From NCBI RefSeq assembly GCF_001610955.1, contig NZ_CP014335.1, positions 1,219,001 to 1,283,000 on the forward strand: a stretch of DNA of 64,000 nucleotides. The letters run 5' to 3'. The position numbers and the translations under genes are program-made. Position 1 is the first letter of the stretch. Each line of letters opens with the position of its first letter. The DNA is from Geobacillus thermoleovorans. GTDB lineage: Bacteria; Bacillota; Bacilli; Bacillales; Anoxybacillaceae. This document shows positions 9,185 to 18,134 of this stretch, in pieces. The notes beneath the pieces are model-generated. The model had not been told where the DNA came from, did not search any database, and saw nothing but the letters and a program-made list of their open reading frames with translations.

Positions 9185-10534
9185 ATGAACAGCCGTCTGT
9201 CCGTGATGGTGAGCATTGTGCTGGCCATGCTCGTCGCCTCGATGGATACGACGATCATGAACACGACGATGCCGATCATCGCCAAAGAACTTGGGGGATT
9301 CTCCCTTTATGCATGGGCGTTTGCGTCATACATGATTACGACAACCGTCCTGTCACCGATTGCCGGCCGTCTGTCCGACCTGTTTGGCCGCAAAAACGTA
9401 TTCAGCTTTGGCATCATTTTATTTTTGATTGGCTCGCTTCTTTGCGGTTTGTCGCAAAATATGGTGCAACTCGTCCTGTTCCGCGCCGTACAAGGGGTCG
9501 GCGCCGGGTTTATGATGCCGTTTCCGGCCATTATCGCCGGCGATTTGTTTCCGGTGGAAAAGCGCGGAAAGATCCAGGCGTTTTTTACCGCCATGTGGGG
9601 GATTTCCGCCGTCTTGGCGCCGCTTTTAGGCTCGCTGTTTGTCGAATACGCGACATGGCGCTGGATTTTTTATGTCAACATTCCCATTTGCCTGCTCTCG
9701 CTTGTGACGTTGTTTCCATATAAAGAAGTATATGAACCGAAGCGGGCGGCGGTTGACTATATGGGGGCGGTGTTATTTGCCGCCGCAGTCAGCCTGCTTT
9801 TGCTCGTCACTGTTGCGAAGCGCGGACAATGGTGGTACGGGGCGGCCGGTGCGCTCTTGCTCATGGTGTTTTACTTTTTCGAAAAACGGCAGCCGTCTCC
9901 GCTCGTGCCGCTTTCACTTGTTCATCACCGCACGCTCAAATGGATGAACATTAACGGCTTTGTCAGCTGCGTCGCGCTGTTTGGCACGTCAAGCTACATT
10001 CCGCTCTTTTTGCAAAATGTTGCTCATTTATCGGTATTTATCAGCGGCGTCGCTTTGCTCGGCTCGTCCGTTGGTTGGATGATCGCCGCCGTGCCGGCCG
10101 GGAAATGGATTTTGCGCTATGGCTACCGTCCGCTTCTCATCATCGGCAATGTGCTGCTGGTTGCGTCCGGCTTGCTTCTGGCGCTGCTGAACGAAAGTCA
10201 CGGGTTTTGGTATGTGTTTTTCGTCATGTTTGTCCAAGGGCTGTCGTTTGGGTTGACCTCGACCGTCGGCGTCATCGGCTCGCAGCAGCTTGCGGACGTC
10301 CATGAAAAAGGAATCGCGACGTCCTTTTTTATGTTTTGCCGCAATATCGGCACGGCGATCGGCGTGACCGTCATGGGAGCGTTTTTGACGAAGGCGCCGA
10401 CGTTTATGACCGGCATCCATCATTTGTTTTTATTCGGCCTCATTGGCAGCATCGCCGCGCTTGTCACCTCGCTTTTCATTCATGATGAAGCCGAAACCGG
10501 CCGAAACACGTGGCAGCCGGAAGGAACGGCGTAA
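9185..10534 (+). CDS. MFS transporter, DHA2-like multidrug efflux family
   Basis: Predicted proton-driven exporter in the cytoplasmic membrane, 449 residues, with about 12 to 14 hydrophobic segments. The first helix carries the DHA2-type signature MDTTIMNTTMPIIA. Motif A (GRLSDLFGRKN, about residue 65) lies between helices 2 and 3, and a motif C-like Gly-rich stretch (RAVQGVGAGFMMPFPAII) follows. The ATG at 9185 is preferred over an upstream start because AAAGGAGGG lies just ahead of it. It is monocistronic, with a palindromic operator in its promoter, which suggests inducible expression. The substrate cannot be read from sequence; drug, peptide or surfactin-like efflux are possible. Confidence 0.85.
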   Translation: MNSRLSVMVSIVLAMLVASMDTTIMNTTMPIIAKELGGFSLYAWAFASYMITTTVLSPIAGRLSDLFGRKNVFSFGIILFLIGSLLCGLSQNMVQLVLFRAVQGVGAGFMMPFPAIIAGDLFPVEKRGKIQAFFTAMWGISAVLAPLLGSLFVEYATWRWIFYVNIPICLLSLVTLFPYKEVYEPKRAAVDYMGAVLFAAAVSLLLLVTVAKRGQWWYGAAGALLLMVFYFFEKRQPSPLVPLSLVHHRTLKWMNINGFVSCVALFGTSSYIPLFLQNVAHLSVFISGVALLGSSVGWMIAAVPAGKWILRYGYRPLLIIGNVLLVASGLLLALLNESHGFWYVFFVMFVQGLSFGLTSTVGVIGSQQLADVHEKGIATSFFMFCRNIGTAIGVTVMGAFLTKAPTFMTGIHHLFLFGLIGSIAALVTSLFIHDEAETGRNTWQPEGTA

Positions 10535-10600
10535 GGCGGGGAAGCGGCATGGGGGCGGCCGGTTTGCTCTCCTTGCGAGTTTACGGTGAAAGAGGAGGCT

Positions 10601-10631
10601 CATTGAGAAAATCCAGTTGATTTTCTCAATG
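10601..10631. terminator. 13-bp perfect inverted repeat between the MFS gene and the chemoreceptor
   Basis: CATTGAGAAAATC (10601-10613) and GATTTTCTCAATG (10619-10631) flank a CAGTT loop. It lies 66 bases beyond the MFS stop and probably ends that transcript, but no T-run follows directly, so another role is possible. Confidence 0.5.
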
Positions 10632-10676
10632 AAGCAGGCCTTTTCATCAAAGATGGCGAAAGAGCCAAAAAAATAC

Positions 10677-10703
10677 TAAACATTGGCTGTTATCATCCGA
10701 TAA
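10677..10703 (+). promoter_or_regulatory. SigD-type promoter of the chemoreceptor
   Basis: TAAA at 10677-10680, a 15-bp spacer and TCCGATAA at 10696-10703 match the SigD consensus TAAA-N15-GCCGATAT at six of eight -10 positions. SigD drives chemotaxis and motility genes, which suits the chemoreceptor 45 bases downstream. Confidence 0.78.
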
Positions 10704-10747
10704 TGTAGATGGAACAACATACTGATTCACAGACGGAGGACTTGCCA

Positions 10748-12445
10748 ATGAACATGAAAATGACCGTGCGCAAAAAACTGCTGGCTGGCTTCGGCCTCGT
10801 CTACGTGTTGATCGCGCTGCTAGTCGGGTTTTCTTATTACGAAATTTCGACTCTTGACCGTACATACACCGATGTGATCGACAAACGGGTGACGAAGCTT
10901 GTCAATGCCAAAGAGCTTGAAGTATTGATCCGCCGCGAGGTCGGCAGCATGCGCGGCTATTTGTTGACCGGCGATGAGACGTCAAGGAAAAATTTTGAAA
11001 AAGCGCATGGGGAGTACAAGAAAATAAGCGAAAAGCTTGCGGCGGAGCTGACGCGGGAAGAAACGAAACAGCTGCTTGCCGAGCTCGATTTGCTTGAACA
11101 GCAGTTTTACGAACTTGGGCAAAAAACGTTCGACCTAAAAGCGCAAAACAAACCGGAGCAGTACATCGCCCTTGTGACCACAACAGGGCGCGACTTAACA
11201 ACCCAATTTGATGAAAAGGTGAATCAATTGGTCGCTCTCCAGCAGCGGGAAATGAAGGAAGCTAATGATGATGCGAGCGCATCGGCGGCTGCGGTCCAGC
11301 GGCTGATCATCATCGTCGGCTTGTTGACGGCGGCGGCTGGAGCGACCGTCAGCTATTACATCAGCCGCTCGCTTTCCCGCCCGCTATTGGCGCTGTCGGA
11401 AGCGGCGAAGCGGATCGCCGCCGGCGATTTGACGGACGGGCGGCTCTCGGTTCGCAACCGCGATGAAATTGGCGCACTCGCCGCTTCGTTTGAGCAAATG
11501 GCGAAAAACTTGCGCGAAGTGCTCCAAGAAGTGGCGCAAAACGCCGAGCAAGTCGCCGCTTCGTCGGAGGAGCTGGCAGCGAGCGCCGAACAGACGAGCA
11601 AGGCGACCGAGCAAATCGCCATGACGATTCAGGGCGTTGCTTCCGGCATGGACAAGCAAATGCAAAGCGTGGAAGAAACGTCCGCCGCCGTCGATTCGAT
11701 GTCTGAGAGAATCGAGCAAATTTCCGGACGGGCGCAAAGCGTGTCCGCCATCGCTGCTGAGGCGTCAAGACAAGCGGCTGAGGGAGGGCAAACGATCGAG
11801 GCGGGCGTTGCGCAAATGAACAAAGTCAACGATACGGTCGAGCGGCTGGCTGACCTCATTAAAGGGCTTGGCCACCGTTCCGAGCAAATCGGCTCGATCA
11901 TCGAAGCAATCCGCAGCATCGCGGCGCAGACGAACTTGCTCGCCTTAAACGCCGCCATTGAGGCGGCGCGCGCCGGCGAGCACGGGCGCGGCTTTGCCGT
12001 CGTTGCTGACGAAGTGCGGAAGCTCGCCGAGCAATCGGCCCAATCGGCCCAGCAAATCGCGGAATTGATCGCTGCCATTCAAGAAGAAACGGTCCATGCC
12101 GTCCAATCGATGGAGTCGGTCGTCAACGAAGTGACGGCCGGAACGAACGTCATTCGCGCCTCGGGAGAAATGTTCGCCCGCATTCGCGCCGCCGTGGACG
12201 AAGTTGCGGCGCAAATCCGCGACGTATCCACCGCGGTCAGCGACATGGTCTCTTCTTCGGAGCAAATGGTGCGCTCCGTCCGGCTTGTCGCCGACGTGGC
12301 CGAGTCGACATCGGCCGGTGCGCAGGAGGTGTCGGCGGCGACCGAGGAACAGCTGGCCTCGATGGAGGAAATTTCAGCTTCGGCCGCGTCGCTCTCGAAA
12401 ATGGCGGACGATTTGCAGGCGATTGTCAACAAGTTTTCATTATGA
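10748..12445 (+). CDS. Methyl-accepting chemotaxis protein
   Basis: Transmembrane chemoreceptor of 565 residues. TM1 lies at about 8-32 and TM2 at about 186-208; the extracytoplasmic part between them is helical, like a four-helix-bundle or CHASE3 sensor. A HAMP domain (about 208-262) leads into the long coiled-coil signalling domain. The hairpin tip is clear in the segment around [20 protein letters not shown] and [16 protein letters not shown]. The ATG at 10748 follows ACGGAGGAC; an upstream in-frame ATG lacks a ribosome-binding site. Expression is predicted to be SigD-dependent. The ligand is unknown, and a terminator overlaps the stop codon. Confidence 0.93.
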   Translation: MNMKMTVRKKLLAGFGLVYVLIALLVGFSYYEISTLDRTYTDVIDKRVTKLVNAKELEVLIRREVGSMRGYLLTGDETSRKNFEKAHGEYKKISEKLAAELTREETKQLLAELDLLEQQFYELGQKTFDLKAQNKPEQYIALVTTTGRDLTTQFDEKVNQLVALQQREMKEANDDASASAAAVQRLIIIVGLLTAAAGATVSYYISRSLSRPLLALSEAAKRIAAGDLTDGRLSVRNRDEIGALAASFEQMAKNLREVLQEVAQNAEQVAASSEELAASAEQTSKATEQIAMTIQGVASGMDKQMQSVEETSAAVDSMSERIEQISGRAQSVSAIAAEASRQAAEGGQTIEAGVAQMNKVNDTVERLADLIKGLGHRSEQIGSIIEAIRSIAAQTNLLALNAAIEAARAGEHGRGFAVVADEVRKLAEQSAQSAQQIAELIAAIQEETVHAVQSMESVVNEVTAGTNVIRASGEMFARIRAAVDEVAAQIRDVSTAVSDMVSSSEQMVRSVRLVADVAESTSAGAQEVSAATEEQLASMEEISASAASLSKMADDLQAIVNKFSL

Positions 12446-12475
12446 TGAGCGCCTTTTATGGCGTTCATTTTTTTC
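12445..12475 (+). terminator. Terminator of the chemoreceptor gene
   Basis: ATGAGCGCC (12445-12453) pairs with GGCGTTCAT (12460-12468), with one G-T pair, and a T-run follows. Confidence 0.85.
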
Positions 12476-12567
12476 CATATGGTTATGGCGAAAGGGAAGA
12501 AAGGCGATTTTTCGCGCTGCCATGTATAAAACGATTTGTGGATGGCGAAAACGTATGAAAGAAATGG

Positions 12568-12596
12568 TTCCATGCACAGCTGTTTTTATGTATAAT
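12568..12596 (+). promoter_or_regulatory. Candidate SigA promoter of miaA-hfq
   Basis: TTCCAT at 12568-12573 and a perfect TATAAT at 12591-12596 are 17 bp apart, 42 bases before the miaA start. Confidence 0.55.
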
Positions 12597-12638
12597 GATG
12601 GTTGACACAAGTCCCACAACAGAAAGCAGTGACGCGCT

Positions 12639-13586
12639 ATGGCTGAAAAAGTCGCCGTCATCGTCGGGCCGACGGCGGTCGGCAAAACGAAGCTCGGCAT
12701 CGCGTTGGCGAAAAAGCTGGGCGGAGAGGTCATCAGCGGCGATTCGATGCAAATTTATAAAGGGATGGACATTGGCACGGCGAAAGTGAAGCCCGATGAG
12801 ATGGAAGGAATCCCGCATCATTTGCTGGACATCAAAGAGCCGTGCGAACCGTTTTCCGTCGTCGAATTTCAGCGGCTTTGCCGTGCGCTCATCACCGAGA
12901 TTTCGGCGCGCGGCCGGCTGCCGATCATCGTCGGCGGCACCGGGCTGTACATTCAGGCAGCCCTTTACGATTACCAATTTTCCGCCGCCCCTTCCGACGA
13001 AGCGTACCGCCGGGCGCTCAAACAGCTGGCGGCCGAGCAAGGAGCCGAAGCGCTTCACCGGCGGCTTGAGGCGGTTGATCCAATAAGTGCGGCCCGCATT
13101 CATCCGCACAACATCCGCCGCGTCATCCGCGCCTTAGAAGTGTATCATTGCACCGGAAAGCCGTTCAGCGAGTGGCAGCAAGGGCAGTCAAAGCGGCTTT
13201 TGTATGAGGCGGCCATCGTTGGCTTGACGGCGGAGCGGGAGGCGCTTTACCGCCGCATCAACGAGCGGGTCGATGAGATGATCGCCGCAGGGTTGATCGA
13301 AGAGGCGAGGGCGCTTTATGACCGCGGCCTGCGCGACTGCCAGGCGGTGCAAGCCATCGGCTACAAGGAGCTGTACGACTATTTTGACGGCCGCGTTTCC
13401 CTTGATGAAGCGATCGAGCAGCTGAAACAAAATTCGCGCCGCTATGCGAAACGGCAGCTCACTTGGTTTCGCAACCAAATGCCGGTGAAATGGTTTGACA
13501 TGACCGACGCTGGGCAGTTCGCCGCCAAGGTGGAGGAAATTTCTCGCTATGTAGCAGGAAAGCTTCAACTTGAAGCGAATATATAA
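12639..13586 (+). CDS. miaA: tRNA dimethylallyltransferase MiaA
   Basis: Transfers dimethylallyl from DMAPP to N6 of A37 in tRNAs reading UNN codons, making the substrate of MiaB encoded at the start of the window. The P-loop GPTAVGKT (residues 9-16), the [17 protein letters not shown] segment with the catalytic Asp, and the GGTGLYIQA motif are all present. The 315-residue length is standard. The ATG has only a weak ribosome-binding site, and no better start is visible. hfq follows 34 bases later, the usual miaA-hfq arrangement, so the two are likely cotranscribed. Confidence 0.97.
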   Translation: MAEKVAVIVGPTAVGKTKLGIALAKKLGGEVISGDSMQIYKGMDIGTAKVKPDEMEGIPHHLLDIKEPCEPFSVVEFQRLCRALITEISARGRLPIIVGGTGLYIQAALYDYQFSAAPSDEAYRRALKQLAAEQGAEALHRRLEAVDPISAARIHPHNIRRVIRALEVYHCTGKPFSEWQQGQSKRLLYEAAIVGLTAEREALYRRINERVDEMIAAGLIEEARALYDRGLRDCQAVQAIGYKELYDYFDGRVSLDEAIEQLKQNSRRYAKRQLTWFRNQMPVKWFDMTDAGQFAAKVEEISRYVAGKLQLEANI

Positions 13587-13620
13587 TTATATCCTTAGAG
13601 AGAAAAGAGGAGGACGTTTG

Positions 13621-13848
13621 ATGAAAAATACGATCAATATTCAAGACCAGTTTTTAAACCAGCTGCGCAAAGAGGGCATTCAAGTGACCGTCTTCTTATT
13701 GAACGGCTTCCAACTGCGCGGATACATTAAAGGGTTTGACAACTTCACCGTACTTTTGGAAGTGCAAGGAAAACAACAGCTCATTTACAAGCACGCCATT
13801 TCGACGTTTGCGCCGGAGCGGAACATCCATTTTGAAACCGAACAGTAA
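13621..13848 (+). CDS. hfq: RNA chaperone Hfq
   Basis: Small Sm-like protein forming a hexameric ring that binds A- and U-rich RNA. The 75 residues include [13 protein letters not shown], the Sm1 segment [25 protein letters not shown] and the Sm2 [10 protein letters not shown], with the distal and proximal residues typical of Firmicute Hfq. The start at 13621 follows GAGGAGGAC at 13608-13616; an in-frame upstream ATG would add unrelated residues and is rejected. A strong terminator follows, so it ends the miaA-hfq unit. Confidence 0.97.
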   Translation: MKNTINIQDQFLNQLRKEGIQVTVFLLNGFQLRGYIKGFDNFTVLLEVQGKQQLIYKHAISTFAPERNIHFETEQ

Positions 13849-13873
13849 GACCGACGGTACATACGCCGCCGAA

Positions 13874-13906
13874 AAAAGGCGCCTTCCTTCGCGGAGGGCG
13901 CCTTTT
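13874..13906 (+). terminator. Terminator of miaA-hfq
   Basis: AAAAGGCGCC (13874-13883) pairs perfectly with GGCGCCTTTT (13897-13906), and inner TCC/GGA pairs lengthen the stem. The 277 bases from here to spoVK show no gene; a possible mother-cell -10 near 14097 is too weak to list. Confidence 0.9.
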
Positions 13907-14183
13907 GCCATTTCCCGTTTTCCTTCCGCGCCCGCTATTTGATCGACAAGCTCCTGCGTCACCCGAAGGGAAGTGAGGGACGAGGTGAATTCAGATGCGT
14001 AAACCGCCGCTTTTGTGAATAAACATATACAAACTTTTTCCGCTATAGCCGACCCGCTGTTCGTTTGGGCGATTGTCACGGATCGGCGGTGGCGTACGTA
14101 TACTAGTAACGAAAAGGCAAGGCGTCAAAAGCCAAGTCGGAACGGGTGCGGATGGCAGAAAACGGGAAGCGAGGTGACGCCCC

Positions 14184-15116
14184 TTGTCAGAATTGACGAT
14201 GAACAAGGCGAAAGGGCAAATCAACATCGTGTTGAACTCCAAAACGGTAAACCATTTAGTGAAAGAAGAGAGAAACGACTGGCTCGATGGCGAAGAGCAT
14301 CAGGCGCTCCGCAATATTCAAAAGGAGCTTGATCAGCTGATCGGCCTTGATCATGTCAAAAAAATCATCAAGGAAATTTACGCCTGGCTGTACATCAACC
14401 GGCTGCGCAAGGAGAACGGCTTAAAGGCCAACCGCCAGGCGCTCCATATGATTTTCAAAGGCAATCCCGGCACCGGCAAAACGACGGTGGCGCGCTTGCT
14501 CGGCAAGCTGTTTTTTGAGATGAACGTGCTGTCCAAAGGGCATTTCATCGAGGCGGAGCGGGCCGATTTGGTCGGAGAGTACATCGGGCATACGGCGAGC
14601 AAAACGCGCGATTTGATCAAAAAAGCGCGCGGCGGAATTTTGTTCATCGATGAAGCGTATTCGCTCGCCCGCGGGGGCGAAAAAGATTTCGGCAAAGAAG
14701 CGATTGACACGCTTGTCAAAGGGATGGAAGACTATTGCGACGACTTGGTTGTGATTTTGGCCGGCTATCCGAAAGAAATGGACTATTTTTTGTCGCTAAA
14801 TCCCGGCTTGCCGTCGCGCTTTCCTCTCACGATCGAGTTTCCCGATTATACGGTCGAGGAGCTTGTGCAAATCGCCAAGCAAATGCTGCGCGAACGCGAG
14901 TATGAAATGACGCCGGAAGCGGAGCGGAAACTGTACATTCATCTCGAAGGGACGCTGGAAGCGACCGGCCGCCTCAAGTTCAGCAACGGCCGCTATGTGC
15001 GCAACTTAATCGAAAAAGCGATCCGCAAGCAGGCGGTCCGCCTTCTTCATGAAGGGCGCTACGACAAAAAAGAGCTGATGACGATCCGTGACCGCGATTT
15101 AGTGATTCATGCTTGA
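14184..15116 (+). CDS. spoVK: Stage V sporulation protein SpoVK, AAA+ ATPase
   Basis: CbxX/CfxQ-family AAA+ ATPase made in the mother cell and needed for late spore maturation. Walker A GNPGTGKTTVARL lies near residue 95, the pore-loop region follows, and Walker B is ILFIDEAYSLARGG. The DYFLSLNPGLPSRFP segment gives the sensor and arginine finger. Similarity to B. subtilis SpoVK is strong throughout. A TTG start at 14184 is chosen because GCGAGGTGAC lies 7 bases ahead of it. B. subtilis spoVK also sits between hfq and hflX, but there without the metabolic operon that follows here. Confidence 0.95.
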   Translation: MSELTMNKAKGQINIVLNSKTVNHLVKEERNDWLDGEEHQALRNIQKELDQLIGLDHVKKIIKEIYAWLYINRLRKENGLKANRQALHMIFKGNPGTGKTTVARLLGKLFFEMNVLSKGHFIEAERADLVGEYIGHTASKTRDLIKKARGGILFIDEAYSLARGGEKDFGKEAIDTLVKGMEDYCDDLVVILAGYPKEMDYFLSLNPGLPSRFPLTIEFPDYTVEELVQIAKQMLREREYEMTPEAERKLYIHLEGTLEATGRLKFSNGRYVRNLIEKAIRKQAVRLLHEGRYDKKELMTIRDRDLVIHA

Positions 15117-15123
15117 ACGCTCT

Positions 15124-15151
15124 CCCACCTACGCTCACGCGTGGAAGTGGG
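15124..15151 (+). other. Strong hairpin resembling the end of an IS200/IS605-family element
   Basis: CCCAC (15124-15128) and CTACGC (15129-15134) pair with GCGTGG (15139-15144) and GTGGG (15147-15151) around a TCAC loop, with an AA bulge. GGTCTTCTC follows. From memory, subterminal hairpins of this type mark the ends of IS200/IS605-type elements in Bacillaceae, but no tnpA or tnpB is present. It begins 8 bases after the spoVK stop and may simply terminate spoVK. Confidence 0.4.
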
Positions 15152-15190
15152 GGTCTTCTCGGCGCGAGATGAAAAAAAGCAAAGGAGGCT

Positions 15191-15251
15191 CCTCTTTCTT
15201 TTTCTTGTCGAAAGAAAGAGGTCTTCCTTTCTTTTTTGTGCCGCAAAAAAG
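15191..15251. terminator. Two successive hairpins between spoVK and the fatty-acid operon
   Basis: CCTCTTTCTTT (15191-15201) pairs with AAAGAAAGAGG (15211-15221), followed by a pyrimidine-rich run. A second hairpin pairs CTTTTTTG (15231-15238) with CAAAAAAG (15244-15251). The first is the likely terminator of spoVK. Confidence 0.6.
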
Positions 15252-15380
15252 AGGAATGCGATCAAAAAGAGCGAATACATAAACAGCGGGGGCATCATAC
15301 ACCTATTTATCTGAATGATCTGTCTAGTGGATCTGCACGCCCTGCGTCCATTCGGAGAAAAGGGGGAAAGGCGCTTGTAC

Positions 15381-16949
15381 ATGACGATTGGTGAGATGTT
15401 TTCCCAGACAGTGCGAAAGTTTCCAAACCGGGAGGCGGTCGTCGACGCGGCGACCGGACGCCGCTATACGTACGCCGAATGGGAGAGGGAAGTGAACCGG
15501 TGGGCGAACGCGTTTTTGGAAGCGGGCGTCCGCAAAGGAGACCGCGTTTCGACGGTGCTGTACAATACGCTTGAGCTCGCGACCGCTTTGTTTGCCTGCG
15601 CCAAAATCGGCGCGGTGTTCAATCCGATCAACTTTCGGCTGAGGGCGGAAGAAATCGCCTATATTTTGACGGACGCCGAGCCGAAAATCGTGCTGTTTGA
15701 ACGGGCGGTGGAACCGGAACTTGCCGCGATTCACAGCCGTTTCCCGCACGTGTCATTTTGGTCGATCGACCGCGATCCGCCGCCGTTTGCCAAAAACGCT
15801 CACGAGCAGGCCGCGCGGGCCCTAGGGGAAGCGCCGCGTGTTCATGTGGATGAGAGCGATCTTTATGCCATTATGTATACAAGCGGCACAACTGGGCGTC
15901 CAAAAGGAGTGATGCACCGTCACCGCGACATGATCGAGCAAAGCGTCATTTGCCATGGCGTCATGCGCATCCGCGAGACGGATCGCGGGCTGGCGGCAGC
16001 GCCGCTGTTCCATTGCGCCGAGCTGCATTGCTGCTTGCTGCCGCGCGTGCATGCCGGAGCGGCGAGCGTCATTTTGCACCATTTTGACGCCAAGCTCGTG
16101 CTTGAAACGATCGAACGGGAGCGGATTACGATCATGTTTGGAGCCCCGACGATGTGGAACATGATCTTGCAGGAGAATGTAAGCGGTTACGATTTATCTT
16201 CGCTTCGCCTCGGCCTATACGGCGCCGCTCCGATGGCTCCAGCGCTTGTCAGGCAATGCCAAGAGCAGCTCGGCATCGAGCTGATTCAAGCGTACGGCAT
16301 GACGGAAATGGGGCCGGCGGTGACGTTTTTGTTGGAAGACGAGCAGCTGAAAAAAGCCGGTTCCGCTGGACGCGCCTGCCTGAACCATGAGATCCGCGTC
16401 GTCCGTGCGCGTGAAGACGGGCCGTCCGACCCAGACGATGTGCTGCCGCCATATGAAGTCGGTGAAATTGTGATGCGCGGGCCGTGTATGATGGCTGGCT
16501 ACTACAAGCGCGAGGAAGCGACGGAAAAAGCGTTGTACAAAGGTTGGTATCATTCCGGCGACCTCGGCTACCTTGATGAAGACGGCTACTTGTATGTCGC
16601 CGACCGGGTCGATGACATGGTGATCAGCGGCGGGGAAAACGTCTATCCGCGCGAAGTCGAGGACGTGTTGTACGAGCATCCGAAAGTGCTCGATGTCGCT
16701 GTGCTCGGTGAGCCGGATGAGTTGTGGGGCGAAAAAGTCGTCGCCTTCGTGGTCAAAAAAGATGACCTCCTGACCGCCGATGAGCTCGAGCAGTTTTGCA
16801 AAACGAGCGACCGCCTCGCTCCGTACAAACGTCCGCGCGCCTACTATTTCATCGATGCCCTGCCGCGCAACGCGAGCGGGAAAATCCAAAAGTTTTTGCT
16901 GCGCGAACAGCTGAAAAAACAGGCGACGGGCGGAACAGAGAAAAAGTGA
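15381..16949 (+). CDS. Acyl-CoA synthetase (AMP-forming), fatty-acid ligase family
   Basis: Activates a carboxylic acid to acyl-AMP and then acyl-CoA. Adenylation motifs appear in order: MYTSGTTGRPKGV (A3), AYGMTEMGP (A5), YHSGDLGYLDEDGYL with VADRVDDMVISGGENVYP (A7-A8), and the C-terminal catalytic Lys in NASGKIQ. The 522-residue length is typical of medium/long-chain ligases. The start codon is uncertain: ATG 15381 or the in-frame TTG 15375 both follow AAAGGGGGAAAGG. This is the first gene of a six-gene degradation operon. A half-site TGAATGA at 15312-15318 resembles half of a FadR operator. Chain-length preference cannot be read. Confidence 0.88.
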   Translation: MTIGEMFSQTVRKFPNREAVVDAATGRRYTYAEWEREVNRWANAFLEAGVRKGDRVSTVLYNTLELATALFACAKIGAVFNPINFRLRAEEIAYILTDAEPKIVLFERAVEPELAAIHSRFPHVSFWSIDRDPPPFAKNAHEQAARALGEAPRVHVDESDLYAIMYTSGTTGRPKGVMHRHRDMIEQSVICHGVMRIRETDRGLAAAPLFHCAELHCCLLPRVHAGAASVILHHFDAKLVLETIERERITIMFGAPTMWNMILQENVSGYDLSSLRLGLYGAAPMAPALVRQCQEQLGIELIQAYGMTEMGPAVTFLLEDEQLKKAGSAGRACLNHEIRVVRAREDGPSDPDDVLPPYEVGEIVMRGPCMMAGYYKREEATEKALYKGWYHSGDLGYLDEDGYLYVADRVDDMVISGGENVYPREVEDVLYEHPKVLDVAVLGEPDELWGEKVVAFVVKKDDLLTADELEQFCKTSDRLAPYKRPRAYYFIDALPRNASGKIQKFLLREQLKKQATGGTEKK

Positions 16950-16974
16950 CCGAACAGAAGAGAGGGATGAACGG

Positions 16975-18120
16975 GTGACGGCTCGCTATTTGCGTGAGGA
17001 GCACCATATGTTCCGCGCGGCGTTTCGCAAGTTTTTGGAAAAAGAAGCGTACCCGCATTATAACGATTGGGAGAAGCGCGGCATCATTCCGCGTTCGTTT
17101 TGGGCGAAGATGGGCGAGAACGGCTTTCTTTGCCCGTGGGTCGATGAGAAGTATGGGGGTCTAAACGCCGATTTTGCCTACTCAGTCGTCATCAATGAAG
17201 AACTGGAAAAAGTCGGATCGAGCCTCGTCGGCATCGGCCTGCACAACGACATCGTCACGCCGTATATCGCATCGTACGGAACCGAGGAGCAAAAACAAAA
17301 ATGGCTGCCAAAATGCGTCACCGGCGAGCTCATCACGGCGATCGCCATGACCGAGCCGGGGGCGGGTTCGGATTTGGCCAACATTTCGACAACGGCAGTA
17401 AAAGACGGTGACTACTACATCGTCAACGGACAAAAAACGTTTATCACGAACGGCATTCATGCCGACTTGATCGTCGTCGCCTGCAAAACCGACCCGCAGG
17501 CAAAGCCGCCGCACCGCGGCATCAGCCTGCTCGTCGTGGAGCGGGATACGCCGGGGTTTACGCGCGGTCGGAAGCTCGAGAAAGTCGGGCTGCACGCCCA
17601 AGATACCGCCGAACTGTTTTTCCAAGATGCGAAAGTGCCGGCATATAATTTGCTCGGCGAGGAAGGAAAAGGTTTTTACTATTTGATGGAAAAGCTCCAG
17701 CAGGAGCGGCTCGTTGTCGCCATTGCCGCACAAACGGCGGCGGAAGTGATGTTTTCCTTGACGAAGCAATATGTCAAACAGCGCACGGCGTTCGGCAAAC
17801 GGGTGAGCGAGTTTCAGACCGTCCAGTTCCGCCTTGCCGAGATGGCGACGGAAATCGCCCTTGGCCGCACGTTTGTCGACCGCGTCATTGAAGAGCATAT
17901 GGCGGGAAAACAGATCGTCACGGAAGTGTCGATGGCGAAATGGTGGATTACCGAGATGGCAAAACGTGTCGCGGCCGAGGCGATGCAGCTGCACGGCGGT
18001 TATGGTTATATGGAAGAATATGAGATCGCCCGGCGCTATCGCGACATTCCCGTAAGCGCCATTTACGCTGGGACGAACGAGATGATGAAAACAATCATCG
18101 CCCGGCAGCTAGATTTGTAG
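16975..18120 (+). CDS. Acyl-CoA dehydrogenase, long-chain (LCAD)-type
   Basis: FAD enzyme making the 2,3-double bond in acyl-CoA and passing electrons to ETF. The domains are the N-terminal helical part, the middle sheet with TEPGAGSDLANI and KTFITNG, and the C-terminal helical part ending IYAGTNEMMKTIIARQL. The usual C-terminal catalytic Glu of short/medium-chain enzymes (Y-E-G-T) is replaced by Ala. A Glu in LQQERLV (about residue 244) matches the alternative base of LCAD and isovaleryl-CoA dehydrogenase, so a long- or branched-chain substrate is inferred. The GTG start follows AGAGAGGGA. The gene lies 25 bases after the ligase. Confidence 0.9.
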   Translation: MTARYLREEHHMFRAAFRKFLEKEAYPHYNDWEKRGIIPRSFWAKMGENGFLCPWVDEKYGGLNADFAYSVVINEELEKVGSSLVGIGLHNDIVTPYIASYGTEEQKQKWLPKCVTGELITAIAMTEPGAGSDLANISTTAVKDGDYYIVNGQKTFITNGIHADLIVVACKTDPQAKPPHRGISLLVVERDTPGFTRGRKLEKVGLHAQDTAELFFQDAKVPAYNLLGEEGKGFYYLMEKLQQERLVVAIAAQTAAEVMFSLTKQYVKQRTAFGKRVSEFQTVQFRLAEMATEIALGRTFVDRVIEEHMAGKQIVTEVSMAKWWITEMAKRVAAEAMQLHGGYGYMEEYEIARRYRDIPVSAIYAGTNEMMKTIIARQLDL

Positions 18121-18134
18121 AGAGAGGGAAAGAT

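Noticed and set aside
14096..14103. GTATACTA as a mother-cell -10 for spoVK
   Set aside because: No -35 at the right distance, so it cannot be distinguished from chance.
15312..15318. TGAATGA as a FadR operator for the acyl operon
   Set aside because: Only one half of the palindrome is present; the matching TCATTCA half is missing.
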